Origin: Hoeflea_A sp963921345
GTDB lineage: Bacteria; Pseudomonadota; Alphaproteobacteria; Rhizobiales; Rhizobiaceae
Direction: 5' to 3'
NCBI GenBank assembly: GCA_963921345.3
Contig: CAWUFE020000007.1
Span: 1,984,001-2,048,000, forward strand
DNA length: 64,000 nucleotides
The notes beneath the pieces are model-generated. The model saw only the letters and a program-made list of their open reading frames with translations, ran no database searches and was not told where the DNA came from. This document shows, piece after piece, positions 42,292 to 51,627 of the stretch. How positions within the stretch are numbered: position 1 is the first letter of the stretch; each line of letters starts with the position of its first letter. A program made the position numbers and the translations under genes.

Positions 42292-43069
42292 AGCTTGTTC
42301 CAGTATGACCCGCACGGAGGAAACGGCCGAACGCCCGGTTCCCTGCGCTTCATAAATTTCATGATAGAGACCGCGACCGATCTGTCAGAATTCGACGGCC
42401 CGTCTATCCGCGCCGCACAACGCGGAATCCGGATGTCATAATTGCCACTTAACACGTTCGAGCACCAAGTTGCCCGCCCACACTGTATTAAGGACTCACG
42501 GTCGCCACCGTCAGGTAGCCAACGAAAATAAGTCCAGCGTGATGGTACGGCAACGTCTATTTTGCAAAATGTTTAATTAACCTCACTAGACTTTAGTCTG
42601 ATACTAGACCAAGCCGAGTATTGCGATTCCCGGACACAACCAGCGCCAAGGCCCTCCCGCAACGGAGATCGCCGTTCAGCCGCATGTGCTTTAGAGGGGT
42701 CGTATTCATCGCATGGTTGCGGGGGACGCCCTAAAGGACTTCCCGTCGACTTGCAAGACAAATTCTCGGTTGTGCACGCGAAGCCTGAATTTTGCGGACC
42801 GCGGCTTCTTTCCGCCGTTTGTCCCGGCTGATACAATCTGCAGCCGAGACGCACGGAGCCGTGCGGAAAAGAAGCCCGGTGCACGTTATACGATAGGTCT
42901 GCGGCTCCCGTTCCGCACGGATCGACCGACCGGCGGTTGGCGATCCGTTCGGTCCACACCGCGAGCGTGTCTTGTGCGTCCGCGGTATTCGGTGCAGCCT
43001 CGGTCCGACACCAACAGGTGGGCGGTCGGTAACAGGGTCGACTGTACTTTTGATGATGCGGTGCCTGAC
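42292..43069. other. 778-bp intergenic region between RR3 and the hybrid kinase
   Basis: No gene is supported. The kinase frame stays open upstream to 42713, but that extension (Arg/Ser/Pro-rich, no family features) looks non-coding. The region contains CTGTCAG-AATTC-GACGG (42382-42398) near RR3. An AT-rich patch holds AGACT-TT-AGTCT (42588-42599). The length leaves room for a long 5' leader or a small RNA, but none can be defined. Confidence 0.4.
42588..42599. promoter_or_regulatory. Palindrome AGACT-TT-AGTCT in the divergent RR3/kinase region
   Basis: Perfect 5-bp inverted arms directly after an AT-rich run (gtttaattaacct), about 480 bp before the kinase start and 300 bp before RR3. It may be a regulator site or part of a promoter. 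No second copy was noticed. Confidence 0.35.
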
Positions 43070-46000
43070 ATGAACAAGCTTGAATCTCTCGAATCCGGGC
43101 AGCAACAGATAGCTCTGCTCCAGACCAAGATCGCTGCCCTGGAAGAGGAAAATCGCCTGTTGCGGACAGCGACGATCGGCCCAATGCGGGATAGCGCAGT
43201 TGCCGAACGTGCCGACCTGCTGTTCCGCTCGGGATATTATGAATGGGACGAAGGCGCCGATCGATGCGTTCGCTGTTCGGACGGGATGGCCGAACTGTTC
43301 GGACAGCCGGCGGACCGGCTGACCGAGACGCTGACAACATCCGGTGCCTTCCTGGAGCTGATTCACCCGGACGATCGCGAACCCTACAGCGGGCATCTCA
43401 GCCAACTGCGGCTGCGCAACAGCCGATCCGAAACCGTATACCGGCTGCAGGTGCCCGATCGCGACGATGTGTTCGTGCGCGAAATCAGGGAGCCGGTTCT
43501 GGACGATTACGATCGGCTGGTCAGGTCCCGCGGGTTCGTTTGCGACGTCACGGAATTGCATCTCGCGCGGGTGAACATGTGCCAGGCCGAGCAGAGATTT
43601 CGGCATTTTGCCGACGGCGCAACACACTTTCTGTGGGAAATGGGGCCCGATCTCAGGTACAAATTCGTTTCCGATGGCATCCGATGGGTGACCGGTGAGG
43701 ATCCGACCGACTTCATCGGTAAGACGCGCCGTGAAATTGCCGGCAAGCTGCCGATCGACCCGCAGGCGCTGAAGACAAACCTCGATCAGATGGAACGTCG
43801 TGAGCCGTTCACCGGATTTCTGATCGAGCGACCGAGGATGACCGGCGGTACGGTTCATCTCAGCATCAGCGGTTCCCCACTTTTTGGTGAGAACAACGAA
43901 TTTCTCGGCTATCGCGGGACCGCTCACGACGTGACGGATTCTCGGACGAGTCTGCAGGCGCTCGATCGCAGCCGAACAAAATACCGCGACCTTGTCGAGG
44001 GCTCGATTCAGGGAATATTCGTGACCGTCGACTGGAAACCCGTATTCGCCAACCAGGCCTGTGCCGAAATTTTCGGCCTTGCCAGCGTCGACAGATTTCT
44101 CGCACTGGATTCGGTCGGGGCATTGCTTCCGGCGGACGATCGTCCCAGGCTGAAGGCGATGCGGGACGCCCGCCTTCGCGGCGAGCCGGTGCCGACGAAA
44201 CACGCGCTGCGCTGTCTTCGCACCGACGGTTCGATGATCTGGGTCGAGAGCATCAACCGGGTTGTCGACTGGGAGGGCGCAAAGGCCCTCCAGACCACGG
44301 TTATCGATATCACCGAAAGGAAACTGGCCGAGGATGCGCTGCGGGAGAGCGAGGCACGTCTGCGGGCCATCATGGACCACGCACCGGCCGAGATTTTTCT
44401 CAAGGACGAAGAAGGCCGGTATCTGGAGGTCAACCGGCACTTCGAGCAGCTCTGGAACGTCCGCAGAGAAGACGTCCGCGGCAAGCTGCCCGCGGACATC
44501 GACAACCGTGGCGACTATGCCGAAAGCGCCCGCCAGCACGACCTCACCGTGTTGCAGGAACAGCGCATGATTCAGCACGAGGACGTTGTCGAAACCGCTG
44601 CCGGCCGCCAGTGCCTGCATTCGACGAAGTTCCCGATCCGCGACCCCAAGGGCCACGTTACCGGCCTGGGAGCAATCGTCATCAACGCATCCGACCGCTG
44701 GGCTGCCGAGGAAAACCTCAGAAAGGCCCACGACCAGCTCGAGGCGAAGGTAAAAGACCGCACCGCTGAACTCGAGCGGCTCAACGGTGCATTGAAAGAC
44801 AGCAAGGCCCGTCTGAGCGATGCAATCGAAAGCATCTCGGACGGTTTTATCCTGTTCGACGCCGACGAAAAGGTCGTTCTCTGCAACAGCCAATACCGCA
44901 AGATGTTCTCCGATGTGCCCGGCGATCTTGCGGTCGGCACGACCCTCGAGGAACTGGTTCGGATCGCCGGCGAAAAAGGCTTGACATCCGGCAAGATCGG
45001 CTCGGTCGACGACTGGGTCATCAAGCGGCTCAGCGAATACCGGACAAAGCCCGAAATCAGCTTCGAACAACAACTGCCGGACGGGCGGTGGACGCTCGCC
45101 AACGTCAGGAGAACCGCCGAAGGCGGTCTCGTCTGCATTCGCACGGACATCACCGAACGCAAGAACGCCGCGATGGCGCTCGCCGAAAGCGAGGACCGGC
45201 TGCGGCAGGCGGCCGAACTGGCGGGGATCGGATATTGCATCTGGGATTCGCTGGCCGACAAGTGCCTCTATTGCTCCGAGGAATATGCACGCATCCACGG
45301 AACCACCGTCCAGGGATATCTGGCGGCGGCCAAACCCGCGGTGTCGGATTGCCCCTTCACGCATCCCGACGACCGCGAGGCCTATCGCCACGCCACGGAG
45401 AACCTGCGCCGCGAGGGCAGAGGGTTCGGGCTCGAATACCGGCTGATACGGGCGAGCGGCGACACCCGTCATGTCCGCACCATCGTCAAGCCTGTTTTCG
45501 ACGAATACGGCGACGTCATCCAGGAATACCTGACGATCCAGGACATCACGGCGCAGAAGGAAACCGAGATTGCCTTGCGCAACAATCAGGACCTGCTGAT
45601 GGCGATCATCGATCATGCGCCAGCGGAGGTCGACGTCAAGGACGCGGACGGAAAGTTCGTTCTCATCAATCGCCAGATGGAAGGACTTTTCGGAGCACCG
45701 CGCGAGCAGGTGGTCGGCAAGACCGCGAAGGACTTCTTTGGTCCGGAGGCCGTAAAAATCTGCAATGCGGACGATGAACGGGTGCTGCAAACCGGTGAGG
45801 AAATTACGGGAGAGAAAACGCGCTCCGTGAACGGAAGCGACCGAACATTCGTGTCCGTCAAGTTCAAGATCCCGCAAATCGCCGGTGGCGGAGCCGCTGT
45901 CGGGCGCATCGCGACGGACATCACCGAACTGAAACAGCAGGAAAAGGCTCTGCGTGACCATCAGGAAATCCTCGAGACGATCATGAACAGCGCGCCGGTC

Positions 46001-47461
46001 AGCATCACGGTCAAGGATCCGCAGTCCCGTTATATCTACGTCAATCCCAACGAGCTGCGAGCCTTCGGCGTGGAGGACCGAAACTATGTCGGCAAAAGAC
46101 CTGAGGAGATGGTGTCGAGCGACATCGCCGACCACATACTTACACTCGACCGACAGGTGGTCGATACGGGAGAACCGCTTACTCAGTACGAGGAGCGCCT
46201 GCCAGACGGCAACAATCGTTTGCGTCACTGGCTCTCGGCCAAGGTGCCGGTGGTTGTCGACGGCAAGGTCCGGTTCATTGTAACGACCAGTCTTGACGTG
46301 ACCGAAGCCAAGGAGCGGGAACGGCAATTGAGGCAGGCCCAGAAAATGGAAGCGGTGGGCCGTTTGACCGGCGGAATCGCCCACGACTTCAACAACCTGC
46401 TGGCGGTCATCAATGGCAATCTTCTGTTTCTCAGGCGGAAGGGAACTCATGGCCCGGAACTGGAACAGTATCTCGACGCCATCGAAACCGCGGCCGGTAT
46501 GGGCACCAGCCTGACAAGCGAACTGCTCGCCTTCGCCCGGCCTCGCGAACTCGCTCCTGTTTCGGTCGATCTTCCCGACCTGGTTGACGGTATGATCAAG
46601 TCGCTGTTTCGCGCTCTGCCGGACGGCATCGAAATCAGCACGGATTTTCCCGCCGACCTGTGGCCCATCCTGACAGATCCGCAGCAGCTGCAAAATGCGC
46701 TGTTCAACCTCGTGCTCAACGCACGCGACGCGATGCCGGACGGTGGACGGCTCGCCATCGAAGCCAGAAACCGCCAATCGGTTCCCGACATCGCCGGGAC
46801 TGACGGAGAAACATGGGTGGAGATCGCGCTGTCCGATACCGGGTGCGGAATGACTCCCGATCAGCTGGAACAGATTTTCGAACCGTTTTTCACCACCAAG
46901 CCGACCGGCACCGGCACCGGTCTGGGACTGAGCATGGTTCATCGGTTCGTCGAACTGTCCGGCGGTCACATCCGCATTGCCAGCGAAGTGGGCCGGGGAA
47001 CGCGTATAACCCTGTTCCTGCCTCGTGCCGATCCGCTGGGCGGCGCGCCGAGCCGGGCTGGCGAATTCGGCGAATCGCTGGAACGGGGCAGTGAAACGAT
47101 CCTCGTCGCAGAGGACGATGCCGGTGTGCGCCTTGTCGCGGTTCAAACCTTGCGGGAACTGGGTTACGCGGTCCTGGAAGCCGCGGACGGAGAGCATGCT
47201 TTGGAGATGATCCGCGCCGATTCCTCGGTGGCGCTTCTGTTTTCCGACATCGAACTCGGCGGCGAACTCGACGGCTACGGCCTGGCCGCGAAAGCGCAGG
47301 CGCTGCGGCCCGATCTGCGGGTGCTGTTCTGCAGCGGTTACGCCGCGGGCGATGTGGAAGAGCCGGACCGCGGAGACGGTGATCCCCACCTGATCCGCAA
47401 GCCTTACCGACTGGGAGAACTCGCCCATCTCATACGCGAAGTCCTCATGACCGAGCGTTAA
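43070..47461 (+). CDS. Hybrid sensor histidine kinase with eight PAS-like segments and C-terminal receiver
   Basis: About 1,463 aa, soluble. PAS-like segments begin near residues 50, 176, 304, 430, 580, 710, 842 and 965, several with the PAC-type ending 'DITE(R/L)K'. A short coiled coil (10-32) precedes them, and another lies around residue 555 ('HDQLEAKVKDRTAELERLNGAL'). The kinase core has His1105 in GGIAHDFNNLLA. The ATPase has 'LFNLVLNARDAMPDGG', 'SDTGCGMTPDQLEQIFEPFFTTKPTGTGTGLGL'. A receiver domain follows with Asp1393 in LFSDIELGG. No transmembrane segment is visible, so the input should be cytoplasmic. The ATG at 43070 begins the coiled coil; no strong ribosome-binding site precedes it. 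Confidence 0.92.
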   Translation: MNKLESLESGQQQIALLQTKIAALEEENRLLRTATIGPMRDSAVAERADLLFRSGYYEWDEGADRCVRCSDGMAELFGQPADRLTETLTTSGAFLELIHPDDREPYSGHLSQLRLRNSRSETVYRLQVPDRDDVFVREIREPVLDDYDRLVRSRGFVCDVTELHLARVNMCQAEQRFRHFADGATHFLWEMGPDLRYKFVSDGIRWVTGEDPTDFIGKTRREIAGKLPIDPQALKTNLDQMERREPFTGFLIERPRMTGGTVHLSISGSPLFGENNEFLGYRGTAHDVTDSRTSLQALDRSRTKYRDLVEGSIQGIFVTVDWKPVFANQACAEIFGLASVDRFLALDSVGALLPADDRPRLKAMRDARLRGEPVPTKHALRCLRTDGSMIWVESINRVVDWEGAKALQTTVIDITERKLAEDALRESEARLRAIMDHAPAEIFLKDEEGRYLEVNRHFEQLWNVRREDVRGKLPADIDNRGDYAESARQHDLTVLQEQRMIQHEDVVETAAGRQCLHSTKFPIRDPKGHVTGLGAIVINASDRWAAEENLRKAHDQLEAKVKDRTAELERLNGALKDSKARLSDAIESISDGFILFDADEKVVLCNSQYRKMFSDVPGDLAVGTTLEELVRIAGEKGLTSGKIGSVDDWVIKRLSEYRTKPEISFEQQLPDGRWTLANVRRTAEGGLVCIRTDITERKNAAMALAESEDRLRQAAELAGIGYCIWDSLADKCLYCSEEYARIHGTTVQGYLAAAKPAVSDCPFTHPDDREAYRHATENLRREGRGFGLEYRLIRASGDTRHVRTIVKPVFDEYGDVIQEYLTIQDITAQKETEIALRNNQDLLMAIIDHAPAEVDVKDADGKFVLINRQMEGLFGAPREQVVGKTAKDFFGPEAVKICNADDERVLQTGEEITGEKTRSVNGSDRTFVSVKFKIPQIAGGGAAVGRIATDITELKQQEKALRDHQEILETIMNSAPVSITVKDPQSRYIYVNPNELRAFGVEDRNYVGKRPEEMVSSDIADHILTLDRQVVDTGEPLTQYEERLPDGNNRLRHWLSAKVPVVVDGKVRFIVTTSLDVTEAKERERQLRQAQKMEAVGRLTGGIAHDFNNLLAVINGNLLFLRRKGTHGPELEQYLDAIETAAGMGTSLTSELLAFARPRELAPVSVDLPDLVDGMIKSLFRALPDGIEISTDFPADLWPILTDPQQLQNALFNLVLNARDAMPDGGRLAIEARNRQSVPDIAGTDGETWVEIALSDTGCGMTPDQLEQIFEPFFTTKPTGTGTGLGLSMVHRFVELSGGHIRIASEVGRGTRITLFLPRADPLGGAPSRAGEFGESLERGSETILVAEDDAGVRLVAVQTLRELGYAVLEAADGEHALEMIRADSSVALLFSDIELGGELDGYGLAAKAQALRPDLRVLFCSGYAAGDVEEPDRGDGDPHLIRKPYRLGELAHLIREVLMTER

Positions 47462-47598
47462 CTCCGAGTATCGAACATACAACCCAGAGTATTGGTCGCA
47501 TTGGGGCCTGGACACCCTCGCAAAAACACGGCGAAACGAAGAAGTCCGGCCATCACTATTGCGGAATTCCCTGCAATACTGGATATAATTTCAATCGC

Positions 47599-47618
47599 AA
47601 CTGTTTGTCTTGACAGTT
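47599..47618. promoter_or_regulatory. Inverted repeat AACTGT-N8-ACAGTT upstream of the uxs operon
   Basis: Perfect 6-bp arms 100 bp before the uxs start. The right part contains TTGACA (47610-47615), so the repeat overlaps a possible -35 box. It is loosely related to the CTGTCAG motif family downstream. Confidence 0.4.
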
Positions 47619-47718
47619 TATTTCGATCCCTCCTCCGCAAACATTGAACTCGCATTCAATGGATGATTCGTGCAGCGGCTCCCGGCAACCCGCTCATGGA
47701 TCGGGGGGCAGGACGACT

Positions 47719-48738
47719 ATGGACTCGACAGTCATCGACATGACGACGCTTGCGGGTACGCGGCTAGATTGTACATTTCTGGTGGCCGGCGGCGCCGGTT
47801 TTATCGGCTCGCATTTGTGTGAAAGGCTTCTGCAGCACGGACATCGGGTCCTTTGCCTCGACAACTTTCACACCGGTCGAATCGAGAACGTCGCCCATTT
47901 GAGCGGCAACGATCGGTTCTCAGTGATCGAACACGACGTCGCCGCTCCTCCGCCGGCGCTGCGGGGGATTGACGGGATCTTCAACCTCGCCAGTCCGGCA
48001 TCGCCGATCGCCTATGGCAGCGATCCGGTGGGGACGGTCAGGACCAACGTTCTCGGCACGCTTCATCTTCTGGAACTGGCTACCGCCAACAGGGCGCGCT
48101 TTCTGCAAGCCTCGACATCAGAGGTCTATGGAGATCCGTTGGTCCATCCGCAGCCTGAAACCTATTGGGGCAATGTCAATCCGACCGGACCGCGGGCCTG
48201 CTACGACGAAGGCAAACGCTGCGCCGAGACGCTGGTTTTCGATTTCCAGAGAAGCCAGAACCTAGACATCAAGGTGGCTCGCATCTTCAATACGTTCGGC
48301 CCGCGTATGCGTCCCGACGATGGCCGGGTTGTCTCCAATTTCGCGGTCCAGGCGCTACAGGGCGCAGATATTACCATCCACGGTACAGGCGCCCAGACGC
48401 GGTCGTTCTGCTACGTCGACGACTTGGTCGAAGGCCTGCTGATGCTCATGCGCTCACCCCGGGCGGTCGCCGGTCCGATCAACCTGGGCAACCCACTCGA
48501 AACACCGGTCAAGGACCTCGCACAATTGATCGCATGGCTGACCGGGTCGCCATCCCGGCTCGTCCATGTGCCGAGACCACAGGACGATCCCGAGGTGCGC
48601 CGACCGGACATCGAGAGAGCGGAGCGGGAACTGGGCTGGCGTCCCGATACTCACCTGGTCGAAGGCCTGGCCCGCACTATCAACTATTTCGAACAGATCC
48701 TCGGCGGTTCAGAGCGCAAAGTGGGCGCTGCCGAATGA
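47719..48738 (+). CDS. uxs: UDP-glucuronate decarboxylase / UDP-xylose synthase
   Basis: A 339-aa extended SDR. NAD motif GGAGFIG (24-30), the UXS-typical 'FNLASPASPIAYGSDPVGTVRTNVLGT' and 'ASTSEVYGDPLVHPQPE', Tyr162 and Lys166 in ACYDEGKR, 'RIFNTFGPRMRPDDGRVVSNF', and 'DPEVRRPDIERAERELGW'. It converts UDP-glucuronate to UDP-xylose. ATG 47719 is preferred; ATGs at 47659 and 47740 and a TTG at 47644 are alternatives. It overlaps the next epimerase gene by 4 nt. An operon pairing uxs with a GalE-like UDP-xylose epimerase is known from Sinorhizobium meliloti, which supports the assignment. Confidence 0.85.
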   Translation: MDSTVIDMTTLAGTRLDCTFLVAGGAGFIGSHLCERLLQHGHRVLCLDNFHTGRIENVAHLSGNDRFSVIEHDVAAPPPALRGIDGIFNLASPASPIAYGSDPVGTVRTNVLGTLHLLELATANRARFLQASTSEVYGDPLVHPQPETYWGNVNPTGPRACYDEGKRCAETLVFDFQRSQNLDIKVARIFNTFGPRMRPDDGRVVSNFAVQALQGADITIHGTGAQTRSFCYVDDLVEGLLMLMRSPRAVAGPINLGNPLETPVKDLAQLIAWLTGSPSRLVHVPRPQDDPEVRRPDIERAERELGWRPDTHLVEGLARTINYFEQILGGSERKVGAAE

Positions 48739-49724
48739 AGAATGCGAACCGCGTGCTGGTGACCGGTGGCGCCGGCTTCATCGGCAGCCATGCCTGCAAG
48801 GAACTGTCTTTGAGCGGCTACGAACCGGTGACCTACGACAACCTGTCGACCGGAAACGTCAAGGCGGTTCGCTGGGGGCCACTGATTGAGGGCGACATCC
48901 TCGACACGGACCTGCTGGAAAGCACCATTCACGGATTCCGGCCGATTGCTGTCCTGCACTTCGCGGCTTCGGCCTATGTCCGCGAGTCGCTCGAAAACCC
49001 GGCCAAGTATTACCGCAACAATGTCGGTGGTATGCTGTCGCTGCTGGGCGCCGTCGTGCGCTGCGGCGTCAAGCCGGTGATCTTCTCGAGCAGTTGTGCA
49101 ACCTACGGCACGGTGCCATCGCTGCCCATCGTCGAAAACAGTATCCAACTGCCCATCAATCCCTATGGGCAGACCAAACTGTCCGGCGAGCACATATTGC
49201 GCGACTACAGTGCGGCCTACGGTTTGCGTTGCGGGATTCTTCGCTACTTCAACGCCTGCGGAGCCGATCCGGCCGGCGAGATCGGCGAATGGCACGCCCC
49301 GGAAACGCATATCATTCCGTTGGCCCTGCGCGCCGCAGCCGGCACCGATGCGGTGTTTCGGGTGCTTGGCACCGACTACGACACCCCGGATGGCACCTGC
49401 ATCCGAGACTATATCCACGTCACCGACCTGGCTCGTGCCCATGTGCTGGCACTCGAACACCTGCTGGACGGGGGCGACGGCTTCGCTGTGAATCTGGGTT
49501 CGGGTACCGGCTATTCGGTTCGTCAGATCCTCGAGGCCATCGAGCGGTTGACATGCCGCCCCGTGCCGCATGTTTCACTCGGGCGTCGGCTCGGCGACCC
49601 GCCGGCGCTTTATGCCTGCCCCGTCGCAGCTCGGGATCTTCTTGGATTTTCGACCGAATATTCGGAGCTTGAAACCATCGTCGCGACGGCAGCGCCGTTC
49701 TTCGGATTGAGTGCCTCGTCATGA
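48735..49724 (+). CDS. GalE-like nucleotide-sugar 4-epimerase (probable UDP-xylose 4-epimerase)
   Basis: A 329-aa extended SDR of the GalE group. GGAGFIG (11-17), 'FSSSCATYG' with the active-site Ser/Thr, Tyr143 and Lys147 in PYGQTK, 'RYFNACGADPAGEIGE', 'GTCIRDYIHVTDLA'. By sequence alone it could be UDP-glucose 4-epimerase. The tight coupling to uxs (ATGA overlap) suggests UDP-xylose to UDP-arabinose conversion (uxe), as shown for the equivalent S. meliloti gene pair. Its 3' end overlaps the glycosyltransferase gene by 4 nt. Confidence 0.87.
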   Translation: MKNANRVLVTGGAGFIGSHACKELSLSGYEPVTYDNLSTGNVKAVRWGPLIEGDILDTDLLESTIHGFRPIAVLHFAASAYVRESLENPAKYYRNNVGGMLSLLGAVVRCGVKPVIFSSSCATYGTVPSLPIVENSIQLPINPYGQTKLSGEHILRDYSAAYGLRCGILRYFNACGADPAGEIGEWHAPETHIIPLALRAAAGTDAVFRVLGTDYDTPDGTCIRDYIHVTDLARAHVLALEHLLDGGDGFAVNLGSGTGYSVRQILEAIERLTCRPVPHVSLGRRLGDPPALYACPVAARDLLGFSTEYSELETIVATAAPFFGLSASS

Positions 49725-51559
49725 ACAGCGGCGACGTCGAGGCAGCCGCCGTGGCCGACCGATATCTTGACCCGTTGTTGAGCGCTGGTCAGCGGCGCAA
49801 ATATGCTGCTTTGGTTGGCATCTGGCTGGTCGGGCTTGGTTACTTCTGGGTCTGGTGGCTGCAGCCCGAACACAATATCGGCATGGCCGGATTTGTTTTG
49901 ACGACTGCGGTCCTCGCGTGGATCAGCTTTCTGCCGCTGTATTACATTGCATTTTTCCTGCGGGCGCGGGAACCGGCACGCGGGCTCGCGCCGCCTCACG
50001 GACTGCGTGTCGCCATGGTCGTTACCAAGGCACCGTCGGAGCCCTTCGCGGTCGTCCGCAGAACCCTGCAGGCCATGCTCGCACAGGATTATCCGCACGA
50101 CACCTGGCTTGCGGACGAAAAGCCCGATGCCGAAACAAGACGCTGGTGTGCGGCTCACGGCGTGCGGATTTCCTCGCGTCAGGGGCGGAAGGACTACCAC
50201 CGTCCCAGCTGGCCGCGCCGGACGCGCTGCAAGGAAGGCAACCTCGCCTTCTTTTACGACCACTATGGCTATGCCGATTACGATGTCGTCTCGCAATTCG
50301 ATGCCGACCACGTTCCGGCCCCCGGCTACCTGCGCGAAGTCGTCCGGCCGTTTGCCGATCCGAAGGTCGGCTACGTCTCGGCTCCCAGTATCTGCGACAA
50401 CAATTCGCAGGGTAGTTGGTCGGCACGGAGCCGGCTTTACCGGGAAGCGATGTTTCACGGTACGTTGCAGGCGGGATACAGCGGCGGCTGGGCGCCGATG
50501 TGCATCGGGTCCCATTACGCCGTCCGCACGCGGGCACTCCGGCAGGTCGGCGGTCTGGGCCCGGAACTTGCCGAAGATCATTCGACCTCGCTAATCCTGA
50601 ACGCCCATGGCTGGCGCGGCGTGCATGCAATAAGGGCAATCGCTCGCGGCGACGGGCCGCAGACCTTCGCGGACCTGGTCACGCAGGAGTTCCAGTGGTC
50701 ACGCAGCCTGATGACGATCCTGCTTCAGCACACCCCACGCTTCCTTGCCGGCCTGCCGCCGCGCCTGAAGTTCCAGTTCCTGTTCAGCCAGCTCTGGTAT
50801 CCGATATTCTCCGTGGTCATGGCGCTGATTTTCGCCATGCCGATCCTGGCGCTCCTGCGCCGGGACAGTTTCGTCGGCGTAACCTATCTCGAGTTTCTTC
50901 AGCATGTAGCACCGATGACGCTGGCGCTGATTGTCATGGCCTGGCAATTGCGGTGTGACGGGCTGCTTCGCCCCCGCGATGCGGCCGTCCTCAGCTGGGA
51001 AGGTGCCCTGTTTCCCTTCGCGCAATGGCCATGGACCCTGGCCGGATCGGCAATGGCGGTCGCCGATTTTCTGCGCGGTCGGTTTGTCGATTTTCGCGTC
51101 ACGCCGAAGGGCGGCACACCGGCGGACCCGCTGCCTTGGCCGGTTCTGGCACCGTATCTTGCCCTGTCGATGGTGTCGGCAGCGGCCGCCCTGCTCCTGC
51201 GCGAGGCGGGCAACGCCAGCGGTTTCTATCTTTTTGCCGCCTGCAACGCTGCGATCTACGCGATCCTGATGTTCGTCGCCATGACGCAACACAAGACGGA
51301 GAACCGCATCGCCGCGCGTCGCCATCGGGTCACCTTCGGATTTCAGAGCAGTTTTATTGCTGTAGCAGCCACGCTGTCGATTGGCGCCTTCATGGAGCGC
51401 GGCGCGGAGGGGTTGGACGTGCTGGCGCGCGGTGCCGGACCAGCATCCTTCACGGAAGTGACCTATGCGTTGTCCGGCGCTGGCTCGGATCACCGCGAAA
51501 TCCGGCGCGTTCGCCTGAGATTCGACTGGTCCCTCGAATCGACCGGACTGTCGCAATGA
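49721..51559 (+). CDS. Cellulose synthase-like membrane glycosyltransferase (GT2)
   Basis: A 612-aa inverting processive-type glycosyltransferase. Two N-terminal membrane segments (about 28-46 and 55-82), then the GT-A catalytic domain: first acidic region 'TWLADEKPD' (128-136), DxD in QFDADH (192-197), acceptor-base motif in LAEDHST (283-289), and 'TQEFQWSRS' (321-329) in place of the QxxRW motif. Several more membrane segments follow (about 350-540), and a soluble tail. It should transfer xylose, arabinose or glucose-type residues from the UDP-sugars made by the two upstream enzymes into an exported polysaccharide. No PilZ domain is visible. Confidence 0.88.
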   Translation: MNSGDVEAAAVADRYLDPLLSAGQRRKYAALVGIWLVGLGYFWVWWLQPEHNIGMAGFVLTTAVLAWISFLPLYYIAFFLRAREPARGLAPPHGLRVAMVVTKAPSEPFAVVRRTLQAMLAQDYPHDTWLADEKPDAETRRWCAAHGVRISSRQGRKDYHRPSWPRRTRCKEGNLAFFYDHYGYADYDVVSQFDADHVPAPGYLREVVRPFADPKVGYVSAPSICDNNSQGSWSARSRLYREAMFHGTLQAGYSGGWAPMCIGSHYAVRTRALRQVGGLGPELAEDHSTSLILNAHGWRGVHAIRAIARGDGPQTFADLVTQEFQWSRSLMTILLQHTPRFLAGLPPRLKFQFLFSQLWYPIFSVVMALIFAMPILALLRRDSFVGVTYLEFLQHVAPMTLALIVMAWQLRCDGLLRPRDAAVLSWEGALFPFAQWPWTLAGSAMAVADFLRGRFVDFRVTPKGGTPADPLPWPVLAPYLALSMVSAAAALLLREAGNASGFYLFAACNAAIYAILMFVAMTQHKTENRIAARRHRVTFGFQSSFIAVAATLSIGAFMERGAEGLDVLARGAGPASFTEVTYALSGAGSDHREIRRVRLRFDWSLESTGLSQ

Positions 51560-51627
51560 CCGGCCATGAGAGCGAATCGAGCCCGGACAACAACATCGTG
51601 CCCATCGGAAAAAGAGCGGAGCCATGA
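51556..51627 (+). CDS. 23-codon mini-ORF bridging glycosyltransferase and hydrolase genes
   Basis: ATG at 51556 overlaps the glycosyltransferase stop (ATGA), and its own TGA overlaps the ATG of the next gene (51624, ATGA). It would encode MTGHESESSPDNNIVPIGKR, then AEP. The double overlap suggests it either couples translation across the gap or is a genuine microprotein. The hydrolase start itself has only a weak ribosome-binding site. Confidence 0.45.
   Translation: MTGHESESSPDNNIVPIGKRAEP

Noticed and set aside
42713..43069. N-terminal extension of the hybrid kinase to 42713
   Set aside because: The extra 119 residues are Arg/Ser/Pro-rich with no domain; the coiled coil and PAS region begin cleanly after the ATG at 43070.
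42731..47515. A 1,594-codon open frame antisense to the hybrid kinase
   Set aside because: It mirrors the kinase codon by codon, as happens in GC-rich genes with strong third-position bias. It shows no family motif, while the + strand has clear PAS, HisKA, ATPase and receiver motifs.
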